A stretch of 34,334 bases of DNA, taken from Gammaproteobacteria bacterium. GTDB taxonomy: Bacteria; Pseudomonadota; Gammaproteobacteria; Natronospirales; REEB76. Shown here piece by piece: positions 10,284 to 19,525 of the stretch. The translations under genes and the position numbers were made by a program. Within the stretch, counting starts at the first letter, position 1, and every line of letters starts with the position of its first letter. Where the stretch lies: positions 1-34,334 of the forward strand of contig DAHUYB010000037.1 in the NCBI GenBank assembly GCA_027315405.1. The letters run 5' to 3'. The notes below the pieces were generated by a model. It saw only the letters and a list, made by a program, of their open reading frames with translations, was not told the origin of the DNA and made no database searches.

Positions 10284-10739
10284 TCAGGGATTGCCCCAAA
10301 CGTCCTCCGGGCTCTGGCTGGCATCCAGCATGTCGGTGGTGTCGCGCAGGCGCCGCGAGAGGATCGCCGCCAGCGATTCATAGAAACGCCCGGCAAACGC
10401 CGGATCCGCCTGGATGAATTTCTTGATATTGGCATGGGTGATGACGATGGCCAGCACTTCCGGATCGCAGGCTTCTACGCTGGCGCTGGCGGGTTGGCCT
10501 TCGATGAACGACATATCCCCGAAGATTTCACCGGGACCACGCTGGCTGATATCCACCATGAAACCTTCGTGGTCCCGCACCACCTTGGCGTTGCCTTTCA
10601 CCAGAATGTGCAAGCTGGTCTGCTCCTCGCCTTGACGGATGAGCAGGGCGCCGGGCCTGAAGCTCTTGCGTTCCGCGGTCTGCAACAAGGATTGGTATTC
10701 GCCATCCTGGAGATATTTGAAGACTTTGAGAATGGCCAT
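10284..10739 (-). CDS. Cyclic nucleotide-binding-domain protein without DNA-binding domain
   Basis: A 151-residue protein made of one cNMP-binding jelly-roll (LIRQGEEQTSLHILVKG, then GPGEIFGDMSFIEGQPASAS, which resembles the phosphate-binding cassette) followed by a helical tail. There is no helix-turn-helix, so it is not a CRP-type regulator. A GGGAGGG ribosome site lies 7 nt before the ATG. It follows hemL by 66 bp on the same strand and is likely the last gene of the thiD-thiE-hemL operon. Whether it binds cAMP is unknown: the cassette reads GDMSF...QPASAS, lacking the usual Arg of cAMP binders (Ala-Ser-Ala-Ser instead of RxA). Confidence 0.82.
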   Translation of the reverse strand: MAILKVFKYLQDGEYQSLLQTAERKSFRPGALLIRQGEEQTSLHILVKGNAKVVRDHEGFMVDISQRGPGEIFGDMSFIEGQPASASVEACDPEVLAIVITHANIKKFIQADPAFAGRFYESLAAILSRRLRDTTDMLDASQSPEDVWGNP

Positions 10740-10805
10740 GGCTAGACCCTCCCGCAGCGGACCACAACGCTTGCATCGAAATACTGCGCCAAATTCCTGA
10801 GACTG

Positions 10806-12089
10806 TCATGTATCCGTGAGCTGCGGCAGCACCTTGTGGGCGGCAGCGATGGTTGCGTCTATATCGGCCGCGGTATGCGCGGCGGACAGGAAGCCGGCTT
10901 CAAAGGCGGAAGGCGCAAGATACACGCCTTCAGCCAGCATGCCGTGGAAGAATCGCTGGAAGCGTCGCGTGTCGCAGGCCATGACCTGCGAGTAGTTTGT
11001 GACTTGGGCGGCAGACGTGAAGAACAGCCCGAACATGCCGCACACCTGATTGACGGTCAAAGCCACGCCGGCAATGTCGGCCGCCGAGCGCAAGCCCTCG
11101 GTCAAGCGGCGGGTGCTGGCATTTAATTTTGGGTAAAAATCCGCGGCATCGAGCAATGCCAGGGTGCTCAAACCGGCGGCCATGGCCATCGGATTGCCGG
11201 ATAAGGTTCCCGCCTGATAAACCGGGCCCAGAGGTGCGAGCTGTTCCATGATATCTCGCCGTCCGCCGAAGGCGCCCACCGGCAGACCGCCGCCGATGAT
11301 TTTCCCCAACGTGGTCAGGTCGGGTTTGATGTGGTAAAGCGCCTGGGCGCCGCCACGCGCTACGCGGAAGCCGGTCATCACTTCGTCGAAAATCAGCAGG
11401 CTGCCGTGCTGCGTGCACAATTCGCGCAAGTTCTGCAGGAAACCCGCCGCCGGCGGTACGCAGCTCATGTTGCCGGCGATGGGTTCCACGATGACGCCCG
11501 CGATCTGCTCACCGAATTCCGCGAATGCGGCGCGCAGCGCCTGGCTGTCGTTATAGGGCAGCGTGAGCGTCAGCGCCGCGAGCGCCGCCGGCACCCCCGG
11601 CGAGGTCGGCACGCCCAGCGTCAAGGCACCGGAACCGGCTTTTACCAACAGCGAATCGGAATGGCCATGGTAGCCGCCTTCAAATTTCACAATGTGTTCG
11701 CGGCCGGTGAAAGCACGCGCCAGTCGTATGGCGCTCATGGCGGCCTCGGTGCCGGAATTCACCATGCGTACCAGTTGAACCGATGGCATGAATTCGCAGA
11801 TGCGCTGGGCGAGATGGGTCTCAAGTTGTGTGGGCGCGCCGAAGCTCAAGCCCTTTTTTGCGGTTTCCTGTACCGCATGAACCACATCAGGATGGGCGTG
11901 ACCCGCCACCATCGGACCCCAGGAGCCGACGTAGTCAATATAACGGCGGCCGCTGGTAGCGTAGATATACGCGCCTTCGGCACGCTCGATGAATAGCGGC
12001 TCGCCACCCACGCCCTTGAAGGCGCGCACCGGTGAATTGACGCCGCCGGAAATATAGCGCCGGGCTTGCGCGAACAGATCCGATTTCAC
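10806..12089 (-). CDS. hemL: Glutamate-1-semialdehyde 2,1-aminomutase
   Basis: PLP enzyme that makes 5-aminolevulinate from glutamate 1-semialdehyde, the entry to tetrapyrrole synthesis by the C5 route. Motifs are [10 protein letters not shown] near the N-terminus, FDEVMTGFR, and [18 protein letters not shown], where the Lys (263 with this start) binds PLP. The length of 427 residues is normal. A TTG at 12095 is in frame, but an ACGGAG ribosome site abuts it and sits 6 nt before the GTG at 12089, so GTG is chosen. It lies downstream of thiE on the same strand, an order also seen in Pseudomonas. Confidence 0.95.
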   Translation of the reverse strand: MKSDLFAQARRYISGGVNSPVRAFKGVGGEPLFIERAEGAYIYATSGRRYIDYVGSWGPMVAGHAHPDVVHAVQETAKKGLSFGAPTQLETHLAQRICEFMPSVQLVRMVNSGTEAAMSAIRLARAFTGREHIVKFEGGYHGHSDSLLVKAGSGALTLGVPTSPGVPAALAALTLTLPYNDSQALRAAFAEFGEQIAGVIVEPIAGNMSCVPPAAGFLQNLRELCTQHGSLLIFDEVMTGFRVARGGAQALYHIKPDLTTLGKIIGGGLPVGAFGGRRDIMEQLAPLGPVYQAGTLSGNPMAMAAGLSTLALLDAADFYPKLNASTRRLTEGLRSAADIAGVALTVNQVCGMFGLFFTSAAQVTNYSQVMACDTRRFQRFFHGMLAEGVYLAPSAFEAGFLSAAHTAADIDATIAAAHKVLPQLTDT

Positions 12090-12180
12090 GATCAACTCCG
12101 TTTATTTCCGAACTTATGGTAACAGCGGTGCGCACCACGATGGCGTTTCAGCGTATCGCGCAATAGCGGTGCCGCGGTAA

Positions 12181-12813
12181 TCATGCAAACAGCTGTGCGT
12201 AACGGCGTGCCGCCGCTGCAAAGTCCTTTTGCGCAAATATACCGCTGATGACCGCCAGCATGTGAGCACCGGCCTTGACCAGCGCCGCGCCGTTGTCCGG
12301 CGTGATTCCGCCGATGGCGCAGATGGGCACGCTGAGTGTATGCCGCGCGGACTCCAGCAACGATAAGGGTGCGCGCACTGCGTCCGGCTTGCTGGGGGAA
12401 GGAAAAAAACTACCGAAGGCCACGTAATCAGCGCCCGCGTGCACGGCACGTACAGCCTGTTCCAGTGAGTCATGGCAGGATATCCCAATGACCGCGCGCG
12501 GACCCAGCTGTATGCGCGCCTCATCCAGCGCCATGTCTTGGTGACCCAGATGCACTCCATCGGCGCCAATGGTGATCGCCAATTCCACGTTATCGTTGAT
12601 GATCAGCGGCACGTCATGCTGGTGGCAGAGTTGCAGCAGCGCATGGGCTTGGCGTTCGCGGCTCGGCCGGTCCGACGATTTGTCGCGATATTGCACCAGA
12701 CGTGTGCCGCCGCGGATGGCGCTTTCAACGGCCGTGAGCAGCTGCTCACCCGGCGTCAGCAGACTGTCGGTGATGGCGTACAGACCGCGCAAGCTATCGC
12801 CAGCCGGATTCAT
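12181..12813 (-). CDS. thiE: Thiamine-phosphate synthase
   Basis: Joins HMP pyrophosphate and the thiazole phosphate to form thiamine phosphate. The 210-residue TIM-barrel shows LVQYRDKSS, INDNVELA, GADGVHLGHQDM, GISCH and AIGGITPDN, all family motifs. Its ATG overlaps the stop of thiD by four bases (ATGA), which signals translational coupling. An upstream extension of the frame into thiD is rejected because the family begins around the GLYAITDS stretch. Confidence 0.95.
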   Translation of the reverse strand: MNPAGDSLRGLYAITDSLLTPGEQLLTAVESAIRGGTRLVQYRDKSSDRPSRERQAHALLQLCHQHDVPLIINDNVELAITIGADGVHLGHQDMALDEARIQLGPRAVIGISCHDSLEQAVRAVHAGADYVAFGSFFPSPSKPDAVRAPLSLLESARHTLSVPICAIGGITPDNGAALVKAGAHMLAVISGIFAQKDFAAAARRYAQLFA

Positions 12814-13598
12814 GGTTCGATCTGACGATTTGGAATGATCTGCCCCTTGCCCAATTGCCAGCCCTGCTTCAGGGTTTCCCAGGTATAACGCTGGGCGATT
12901 TCGACCGCCGACAGCGGTGTGTGGCCCCGGGCGAGCAGCGTGGCAATTGCGGAAGCCAGCGTGCATCCGGAGCCGTGGTAATGCCCCGGCAGCCGCGGCC
13001 AGATGAAGTGTTTGTGCGTGCCGTTGTGACTGAAGAGGCTGTTGTGAACCTCGAGGGTGTCCTCGTCAGCACCCTTGAGGAGTACGTGCCGGCAGCCGCG
13101 CGCCAACAGGACGGCGGCCCGGGCTTGCGCGTCGCTCGCGTTGGGTGCGAGCCGGCGGCTTTCGGACGCGTTGGGTGTCATTAAGGTCGCGAGTGGTACG
13201 AGAGTTTCGAGGTACTCACTAATTAATGCATCCTCCGCCAGGGGAGCGCCGCCACCGGCCGCCAACACCGGATCCAGTACCACCGGGATATCCGTATGTG
13301 CCTTGAGTATCCGCGCCACCGCCTGGGCTACGCCGGCATTCTCCAGTAGACCGAGTTTAATGGCTGCCACCGGCAGGTCCGCGAGCACCGCTTGCATCTG
13401 CCGAGCGATCATCTGCGGCGCAACCGCCACCACCTGCCAGGCATTCACCGTATCTTGGACCGTGCTCGCCGATACCACCGGGGCCGGATGTCCGCCGAGT
13501 GCCGTAACCGCCTGTATATCGGCAGCGAGTCCCGCACCCCCTGAGGGATCATTGCCGGCGATGATCAGCACCACAGGTGGTCGGGTGGCCGCATGCAT
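12810..13598 (-). CDS. thiD: Hydroxymethylpyrimidine/phosphomethylpyrimidine kinase
   Basis: Phosphorylates HMP and HMP phosphate in thiamine synthesis. The 262-residue ribokinase-fold protein has IAGNDPSGGAGLAADIQ (13-29), MTPNASES and HYHGSGCTLASAIA, the anion-hole and catalytic region. It heads the thiD-thiE-hemL run. The start at 13598 leaves 93 bp to the divergent rubredoxin gene. No TPP riboswitch was recognised in that short spacer. Confidence 0.94.
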   Translation of the reverse strand: MHAATRPPVVLIIAGNDPSGGAGLAADIQAVTALGGHPAPVVSASTVQDTVNAWQVVAVAPQMIARQMQAVLADLPVAAIKLGLLENAGVAQAVARILKAHTDIPVVLDPVLAAGGGAPLAEDALISEYLETLVPLATLMTPNASESRRLAPNASDAQARAAVLLARGCRHVLLKGADEDTLEVHNSLFSHNGTHKHFIWPRLPGHYHGSGCTLASAIATLLARGHTPLSAVEIAQRYTWETLKQGWQLGKGQIIPNRQIEP

Positions 13599-13691
13599 AC
13601 ATGAATTTTAACCCGGACCGGTTCCGCCGCCGTGAGTGGCGTGCGAAAATACTCCTCCTGCAACGTTAAACTCAGGGGCGAGCCGCCAAGC

Positions 13692-13892
13692 ATGAGTGTT
13701 ATTGAACCGGTCGTCACCAAGACCACGATGAAATCCTATATGTGCGTCATCTGCGGGTTTGTCTATGAGGAGGCCAAGGGCCATCCCGACAGCGGTCTGC
13801 CACCGGGCACCAAGTGGGAGGACGTGCCGCTCAACTGGCATTGCCCCGATTGCGGCGCGGGCAAGGAAGATTTCGAGATGATCGAGATCTGA
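13692..13892 (+). CDS. Rubredoxin
   Basis: Small iron-sulfur-less electron carrier holding one Fe by four cysteines. With this start it is 66 residues with Cys18, Cys21, Cys51 and Cys54 in the CxxCG and CPxCG pairs, plus WEDVP and KEDFE. A second ATG at 13728 would give the classical 54-residue form; a purine-rich AGGGGCGAG upstream of 13692 makes the longer form somewhat more likely. It is divergent from thiD. The electron partner is not identified here. Confidence 0.93.
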   Translation: MSVIEPVVTKTTMKSYMCVICGFVYEEAKGHPDSGLPPGTKWEDVPLNWHCPDCGAGKEDFEMIEI

Positions 13893-13895
13893 TAA

Positions 13896-13930
13896 GAGGT
13901 GAGGGGTGAGGCGTTAGGAGTGAGGGGTCA
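13896..13930 (+). repeat. Five degenerate heptamers, inverted relative to the main array
   Basis: The stretch reads as five consecutive 7-mers of the form GGNGTGA (GAGGTGA, GGGGTGA, GGCGTTA, GGAGTGA, GGGGTCA). Their consensus GGCGTGA is the reverse complement, in another phase, of the CGCCTCA unit repeated at 13983-14080. It starts 4 bp after the rubredoxin stop. Confidence 0.8.
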
Positions 13931-13982
13931 GAAAAAAAACCAAGAAATCTTGACATGGAATTTTTAGTACTAGCGTTTTGAA

Positions 13983-14080
13983 CGCCTCACGCCTCACGCC
14001 TCACGCCTCACGCCTCACGCCTCACGCCTCACGCCTCACGCCTCACGCCTCACGCCTCACGCCTCACGCCTCACGCCTCA
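13983..14080 (+). repeat. Fourteen perfect tandem copies of CGCCTCA
   Basis: Exactly 14 identical 7-bp units fill 98 bp with no substitution. The array lies between rubredoxin and the multicopper oxidase gene, ending 175 bp before the latter's ATG. Perfect identity suggests recent slippage or ongoing homogenisation. Heptanucleotide tandem repeats are known in cyanobacteria (STRR) and occur in other GC-rich bacteria. The 52 bp between the two arrays (13931-13982) are AT-rich and include a TTGACA at 13950-13955 without a well-placed -10. The stretch 14081-14255 shows no gene. Confidence 0.97.
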
Positions 14081-14255
14081 CAACTTTTCTACCCAAGCTT
14101 CTGGGTATTTAAATCGCACCTCCCAACCGTCCGGTTTGGCCGAGTGCGGCGCGTCCACCGGTAAATGCAGTGGGGCGCGCGTGCCGGGGCTTGCGGCACA
14201 TTTAAGCAAAGCGTAGATTTCGCCGCGCCGCACCTTCTTAAAGAGACGTATTCCC

Positions 14256-16208
14256 ATGGGGCTCAAGTTTCGGTGGATGAAAATCGGGTGCGGCAGCGCA
14301 TTCGGTGCGCTGGCAATCATGCTGCTATGGATAGCCAGCCTGGCACCCGACACTAGCTTGGCCGCGACTGCGCCGCCCATGGCCGGTGCCTGCGGTCCCA
14401 TTACGCATTCACGGGTTGTCGTCGAGCCACAGACGGTGGATATGTGGGATGCGCCGGTGGATGCCTCGGGCGAGCACGAGCTGATACTAGCCGTACACCA
14501 AGACCAAGGCGGTAACCAGTTTTGCTACGCCTACCGCTGGCACGGCGTGGTGGATACGGTCGCACCGGCGATTCATGTGCGGCGCGGCGAGCACTTTGCG
14601 ATCCGGCTTGTCAACGACATCGCCGGCCAGAGTCCCGGTGAAAGCGTTCCTTCAACCGAGATTACTCCCTGCAAACCGATGGATATGCCGCCCACTCCCG
14701 TCGAGCACTGGGTTGGCTATCTCAACCATGTCATTGACGACCGCGACTTTCAGATGCAGCCGCTCGACACCAATCTGCATCTGCACGGGTTCGAAGGCCC
14801 GGCCTCGGAGGAAAACGTATTCCTCTCAACGCTAAGTACGCCGATGCATGCCTGCGAATATCGCATCACCATTCCGCGCAGCCAGCCGCCGGGCACCTAC
14901 CTGTACCATCCGCATGCGCACGGCGCGGCGGATGGCGAAGTCGCCGGGGGTCTCGATGGTGCCTGGATCGTGGAGCCCGACTCGCGGCAGATTCCGCGTG
15001 CTGCCGAACACGTGCTGGTGCTGCGCTATCGCACCCCATTCGAGTTCGACAAAAGCTCCCTACCCAAGGGGATATCACTCGCAAAAGTTGACGCGGCGCA
15101 GGGAGCGGCGGCCGCAGCGTACGAAGCGAGCCTGCGACCAGCGCCTCCGGTGGCTTACGATCCGTTCAATCCTCCACCCTGGCCGGACACGTTTCCGATG
15201 AGCGCCGGGGGCGTGACACTCGATGCCAGCGGCTGTAATGGCTATGACCGTGAACCGGTGATCACCGTCAACGGCGCGGACACGCCGGCGTCGCTTGCCG
15301 TGCCTGCCGGCCAGACGCAGTTGCTGCGACTCGTGAACGGGACATCCGACTCCCCCAAGCTGCTGCGGCTACGGGATTCCACCGGCAAGCTGCAGGAGAT
15401 GCACGTCGTGGGACTCGACGGCGTGCCAGTTTCCGGCAACATGCGGCATCCGCTTCAGGGCTATCTTGCCATGCAGGAACTCATGCTCTCGCCGATGTCA
15501 CGTGCCGACATTTTGCTGACGGCGCCCGCTGGGGCAAGCTATATGCTTTCCAGCGAGCGCTTTTGCTTTGGCAAGGATGGGTTATTCGAGAGGCATCACG
15601 ATCTACTGCGGGTCAGCGCGGTTCCGACCACAGGCCACGGTGTCAGGATCAATTCTGTCCGCATCAACCCGGCCGAGACGCCGGCGGCGCGGCTTATTAC
15701 CTGGGCACGCGCGCATCCTTCGCAGATTCACCGCCGTGCGATCACGTTTACGGAATATTACTTTCCCAAGCGCGGCGGGGTTGCCGCGCACAACGCATAT
15801 TTTATTACCGACACATCCAAGGTGGATTTCCACGAGCACTCGTTCTGGCCGGTGTATCGCGGCAACGCAACCGTACCGTCGAACCCCGACATGGTGGTGA
15901 AACAGGGTACGGTCGAGGAATGGTATTTGATCAATGCAACCATGGAGGCGCACGCGTTCCACATTCATCAGATGGCGTTCGTGCAGGAACACAACTACAC
16001 CGGGCTTCCGGTGACGGTGGATACCGTGTTTGTTCCCATCGGCAAGCTGCTGCCAAATCCTCGCGACCCGAACTACCCACTCATGCAGCCGAGCATTACC
16101 AAGGTGATTCTCGACTTCCGGCACGTGCCGCGCGGCACCTTCGTGTTCCATTGCCACATGCTTTTCCACGAGGATCACGGCATGATGGGCGTCATCCGCG
16201 TGGAATAA
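14256..16208 (+). CDS. Secreted multicopper oxidase
   Basis: A 650-residue exported oxidase. An N-terminal hydrophobic segment ending near residue 37 (SLAATA) looks like a signal peptide. The copper ligands are complete: HLH 175-177, HPH 218-220, HAFHIH 566-571, and HCH at 632-634 with His638 and Met643, giving the type 1 set His566, Cys633, His638, Met643 and the trinuclear cluster. Three cupredoxin domains fit the length. An AAGAGA ribosome site precedes the ATG. The substrate cannot be read from sequence; metal ions, phenols or another donor are all possible. The second gene of the pair, 152 bp downstream, encodes a secreted propeller-like protein. Confidence 0.92.
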   Translation: MGLKFRWMKIGCGSAFGALAIMLLWIASLAPDTSLAATAPPMAGACGPITHSRVVVEPQTVDMWDAPVDASGEHELILAVHQDQGGNQFCYAYRWHGVVDTVAPAIHVRRGEHFAIRLVNDIAGQSPGESVPSTEITPCKPMDMPPTPVEHWVGYLNHVIDDRDFQMQPLDTNLHLHGFEGPASEENVFLSTLSTPMHACEYRITIPRSQPPGTYLYHPHAHGAADGEVAGGLDGAWIVEPDSRQIPRAAEHVLVLRYRTPFEFDKSSLPKGISLAKVDAAQGAAAAAYEASLRPAPPVAYDPFNPPPWPDTFPMSAGGVTLDASGCNGYDREPVITVNGADTPASLAVPAGQTQLLRLVNGTSDSPKLLRLRDSTGKLQEMHVVGLDGVPVSGNMRHPLQGYLAMQELMLSPMSRADILLTAPAGASYMLSSERFCFGKDGLFERHHDLLRVSAVPTTGHGVRINSVRINPAETPAARLITWARAHPSQIHRRAITFTEYYFPKRGGVAAHNAYFITDTSKVDFHEHSFWPVYRGNATVPSNPDMVVKQGTVEEWYLINATMEAHAFHIHQMAFVQEHNYTGLPVTVDTVFVPIGKLLPNPRDPNYPLMQPSITKVILDFRHVPRGTFVFHCHMLFHEDHGMMGVIRVE

Positions 16209-16360
16209 GCACAATGCAGGATCCAGCGCCGTCCTGACAGGCGCTATCGGCCCGGCGTCCACCAAGATGAATCGTCAGTGCCGGCCCGTGGCCTTGTTCA
16301 ATTGCTGCGACAAATACCTGCGTGATGCAAACTGACCGTGAATCAGTGAGGAGACGAAGC

Positions 16361-17590
16361 ATGAAGAAGGCAATGTTCCGCGGCTTGCTGCTCCTGGTCC
16401 TGGCCTTCCCGCTGGTCGCAATTGCCGCGCCGGTCTCCAGTCGGTATCTTTTCGTGTGGGCTATGGAGGCCAGGCATCCTCAAGCCTCGACGATGACGCT
16501 GAATCCGACCGACTTGGCCGCGTGGCGCAGGACGCTGGGATTGGGCAACGACTTCCTCGCGGTGTTCGAGGTACGCCCGGGCCCGTCGTTCGGCAAGCTG
16601 GTTGCGATGCTGCCCGTCGGCAGGGCGGTGATGGCCCATCACACGAGTTACGCCGAACCTCCGGACGATGTCCTGTATGCCAACGACTGGCTCGGAAATC
16701 GCACCTACGTCTTTGATCTTCGCGATCCCCGGCATCCGCGGCTCTTGCGGAAATTCGGCAGCGTCAGTGCTTTCAGCTATCCACACTCTTTCGTTTATCT
16801 TTCCAACGGCAATACGCTGGCGACATTTCAGTACTCCGGCGGGTTTAACCACGTCGCGGGTGGGCTCGTTGAATTCGATCCACACGGCCGGGTGGTGCGA
16901 TCCGCTTCGGCGGTCGCGCCAGGACATCCTGATATTCGCCCGTACAGTCTGGCAGTGGTTGCAAAGCTCAACCGTGTGGTCACCGGCAGCGCCGACATGA
17001 TGGGAGCGCAGGTCAGCCATGTTGTGCAAGTCTGGCGGCTTTCCGATCTGAAGCTGATCAAGACTATGCGACTGCCGCCGCAACCCGACTGGTTTTATGA
17101 CTCGGCGGCCGATTCATCGGAGCCGCGCATGCTGGCAGATGGCAAAACGGTTTTGGTTCCGACGTTCAACTGTGGTCTTTTCCTGGTCCGGAATCTGGCG
17201 GGCGATGATCCGACGCTGCAACATGTCTATGACTTCGGCTACCGCACCTGCGAGGTGCCGGTGGTTGCAGGTGATTTTCTGGTGGAAACCATGCAAAGCG
17301 GGCACGCCATCGTGAGTCTGGACGTACACGATCCGGAACATCCACGCGAAGCTAGCCGCATTCTTCTGCCGCCGGATGAATATCCCCATTGGCTGGCGCT
17401 CGAGCCGGACGGAAATCGTCTGGTCATCACGGGTTACGGCGCGCTTGACACCCGGGTCCGCTTTGCCACCATCGATCGCCGCACCGGGAAACTGACGCTC
17501 GAACCGGCGACGATCAATTTCACACGCGCATGGCCGGACGGCTGGCGCGGGAGCGCCATTCCGCATGGCGCCGTTTTCAGTAACCCTTGA
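16361..17590 (+). CDS. Secreted beta-propeller-like protein, function unknown
   Basis: A 409-residue protein with a clear signal peptide (MKKAMFRGLLLLVLAFPLVA, cleaved near AIAA). The mature part has repeated blade-like stretches such as YVFDLRDPRHPRLL, GLVEFDPHGRVV and RFATIDRRTGKL, and two similar YPH segments (YPHSFVYLSNGNT, YPHWLALEPDGNR). The pattern recalls SBP56/methanethiol-oxidase or YncE-like propellers, but I cannot assign it firmly. A GAGGAGA ribosome site lies 7 nt before the ATG at 16361; an in-frame ATG 39 nt upstream has none. It follows the multicopper oxidase on the same strand and may act with it in the periplasm. The 111 bp after it contain a GATCGCTC/GAGCGATC hairpin (17655-17672). 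Confidence 0.75.
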   Translation: MKKAMFRGLLLLVLAFPLVAIAAPVSSRYLFVWAMEARHPQASTMTLNPTDLAAWRRTLGLGNDFLAVFEVRPGPSFGKLVAMLPVGRAVMAHHTSYAEPPDDVLYANDWLGNRTYVFDLRDPRHPRLLRKFGSVSAFSYPHSFVYLSNGNTLATFQYSGGFNHVAGGLVEFDPHGRVVRSASAVAPGHPDIRPYSLAVVAKLNRVVTGSADMMGAQVSHVVQVWRLSDLKLIKTMRLPPQPDWFYDSAADSSEPRMLADGKTVLVPTFNCGLFLVRNLAGDDPTLQHVYDFGYRTCEVPVVAGDFLVETMQSGHAIVSLDVHDPEHPREASRILLPPDEYPHWLALEPDGNRLVITGYGALDTRVRFATIDRRTGKLTLEPATINFTRAWPDGWRGSAIPHGAVFSNP

Positions 17591-17701
17591 GCTGGTACAG
17601 CCGAAAAGCAGTCCCCGCAACGTCTCGCGACATGGCGAAAATACTTGTCGCCAAGATCGCTCCTGAGCGATCAGGGCTTAGCGAGGGGCTTTACGCTCTG
17701 G

Positions 17702-18652
17702 CTACAGCTGTTCCACCTTGTATCCGGCCCTCTCGAACCGCGCCAGCAGGCCGTCGGCTCCCACCATGTGCAGTGCGCCCACCACCACGAAATACTGGCG
17801 GCCACTGTGCAGCATGCGCAGCAAACGCGGCATCCAGGCGCGGTTGCGATCCGCGATCAGCAGCTTGTAGGCCAGCGGATAGCTGCCGAAATCCTGTTTG
17901 AGGATTTTTTCCAGCGCCGCGCTATCGCCCTTTTCCCAGGCGTTGATCAAGTCCTGCATTTCCCGGTTAAAATTCACGGCCTGATCCAATGATTCCAGCA
18001 GCATATCCTGCTGCACTTTCGCCGGCAGGTCCGCCAGCAGCCGCAGTTGGAAAGCGGATGTCTCCAGGCCGATGATGCGTTTGTTGGCCATCTGCGCTTC
18101 ATCGGCGAAATGATGATCCACGCCGGCGCTGGCTGTGTAACCTGCCCGCGTCAGTTGCATATCCAGGATCGCGATACTGCCCAGCCACGGACGCAGCCGG
18201 TCCAGCCGTTGCATAGTGATGCCGAGTTTTTGTGCGCCGGCGGCAACTTTTTCATAAATCCCGGGTGACAGTTCGGTGCGTAAGGATTTACCCCGCGGAT
18301 ATCCGCCCATCCGCAACGCCTCCTGCTGCATGCTGGCGGTGTCCACCGTGGTCAGGTTGATTTCCTCCACCAGCGCCGCGGAATGCCGGAAGGCGTTTTC
18401 CATTACCGCCGGCAGGGGATAATCATCCGGATTGAGCGCGTGGATCGAACCGACCAGATAAAGACTCTGGTGGCCGCGACTGATGTGCCACAGGAAATGA
18501 TGCACGGGGACCGCCGGCAGGGCGGGTGTCTGTGCGGCGGCGGGTGCGCTATTCGGCGACGGTGCAGTCCTGTCTTTGGTGGCTTGGCAAGCGACAGACA
18601 CCGCGAGTATGCACACCGGCACTAACAGGATACGGATGGCCTTGTTGAGCAT
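17702..18652 (-). CDS. TraB/GumN family lipoprotein
   Basis: A 316-residue protein of the TraB/GumN family, known from eukaryotic TraB and bacterial GumN/PrgY proteins and related to Tiki-type metalloproteases. Visible hallmarks are LVGSIHALNPDDYPLP near the start of the domain and the C-terminal FVVVGALHMVGADGLLARF. The N-terminus (MLNKAIRILLVPVCILAVSV followed by Ala-Cys) looks like a lipoprotein signal, although Ser at -3 is not ideal. An AGGA ribosome site lies 7 nt before the ATG at 18652; upstream in-frame starts lack one. A protease role is possible but unproven. Confidence 0.85.
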   Translation of the reverse strand: MLNKAIRILLVPVCILAVSVACQATKDRTAPSPNSAPAAAQTPALPAVPVHHFLWHISRGHQSLYLVGSIHALNPDDYPLPAVMENAFRHSAALVEEINLTTVDTASMQQEALRMGGYPRGKSLRTELSPGIYEKVAAGAQKLGITMQRLDRLRPWLGSIAILDMQLTRAGYTASAGVDHHFADEAQMANKRIIGLETSAFQLRLLADLPAKVQQDMLLESLDQAVNFNREMQDLINAWEKGDSAALEKILKQDFGSYPLAYKLLIADRNRAWMPRLLRMLHSGRQYFVVVGALHMVGADGLLARFERAGYKVEQL

Positions 18653-18737
18653 CAAAGTTCCTATTGCCGCTGTCAGAATGCCGGGGTTTTGCCAAAGCCA
18701 CATAAGGTATGGCCGCGTGCCGGTCCTATCCACATTA

Positions 18738-19499
18738 TCAATTTCCGATCCATTCTATTTCCGTTTCGATACGGCCATCCGGGTGCAGGATCAGCCGCCG
18801 CATGCCGGGTGGCCGGGTGTCCAGCGCGAAGTCATTTGAATCCGGCAGGAACTGTGCGCAGGTGGAGGGCGTGGCCATCAGGCGTACACCGCGGCGTTCC
18901 GATTCGAATGCCTGATGCACATGCCCCCAGAGCACGCCGCGCACACCGTGATAGCGATCCAGCACACCGAAAAATTCATCGGCGTTGTCGAGCCCGATAC
19001 GGTCCAGCCAGGCACAACCGACGGCCACCGGCTGATGGTGCAGTGCGATAAGAACGTGCGCCTCAGATGATTGCGCGAGTGTGGCTTCCAGGAATTGCAG
19101 TTCGCCCGCCTGCAGATGCCCGCCGGTCTCTCCCGAGACCAGGGTGTTCAGGAGCACGATGCACCAGGCGGCAAGAATGTGCTTACCGCCGACGCGGATG
19201 TTTGGGCCCGCGATGGCTTGCAGGGAATCAAGCGCATCATGGTTGCCGGCGATGGCGGCCACCGGCGCATCCAGCGTATGCAGCAGGGCCGTCAGTGTCT
19301 GATATCCCGCAGGCGATTCGTCGTGGACCAGATCGCCGGTAGCCAGCACCAGGTCTGGCTTCGGATACCGGCGCGCAGCGGCCAGCACACGCTGCAATGA
19401 GGCCCGGGTGTTGACGCCGTAAAGCGTCTTCTCCGGCTCCGCGTACAGGTGCGTGTCGGTAATCTGCAGCAGGCGGACGGGGGTAGAATCAGCGCTCAT
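18738..19499 (-). CDS. cpdA: 3',5'-cyclic-AMP phosphodiesterase, class III
   Basis: A 253-residue calcineurin-like metallophosphoesterase. The metal ligands are in order: DTH (15-17), GDLVHD (55-60), GNHD (85-88), HHQP and GHVHQ. This set and length match CpdA, which degrades cAMP. The start is placed at MSADSTPVRLLQITD; the frame is open upstream but without homology. Its ATG lies only 14 to 26 bp from that of the divergent methyltransferase gene, so the promoter of each must sit close to, or inside, the other gene. Confidence 0.88.
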   Translation of the reverse strand: MSADSTPVRLLQITDTHLYAEPEKTLYGVNTRASLQRVLAAARRYPKPDLVLATGDLVHDESPAGYQTLTALLHTLDAPVAAIAGNHDALDSLQAIAGPNIRVGGKHILAAWCIVLLNTLVSGETGGHLQAGELQFLEATLAQSSEAHVLIALHHQPVAVGCAWLDRIGLDNADEFFGVLDRYHGVRGVLWGHVHQAFESERRGVRLMATPSTCAQFLPDSNDFALDTRPPGMRRLILHPDGRIETEIEWIGN

Positions 19500-19525
19500 C
19501 GCGAATATAAACAATGGTGCAGGCC

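Noticed and set aside
13950-13973. Promoter from TTGACA at 13950
   Set aside because: No acceptable -10 box lies 16-18 bp downstream, and the repeat array lies between it and the next gene.
13983-14080. CRISPR array
   Set aside because: Seven-bp units repeat directly without spacers, so it is a microsatellite-like tandem repeat.
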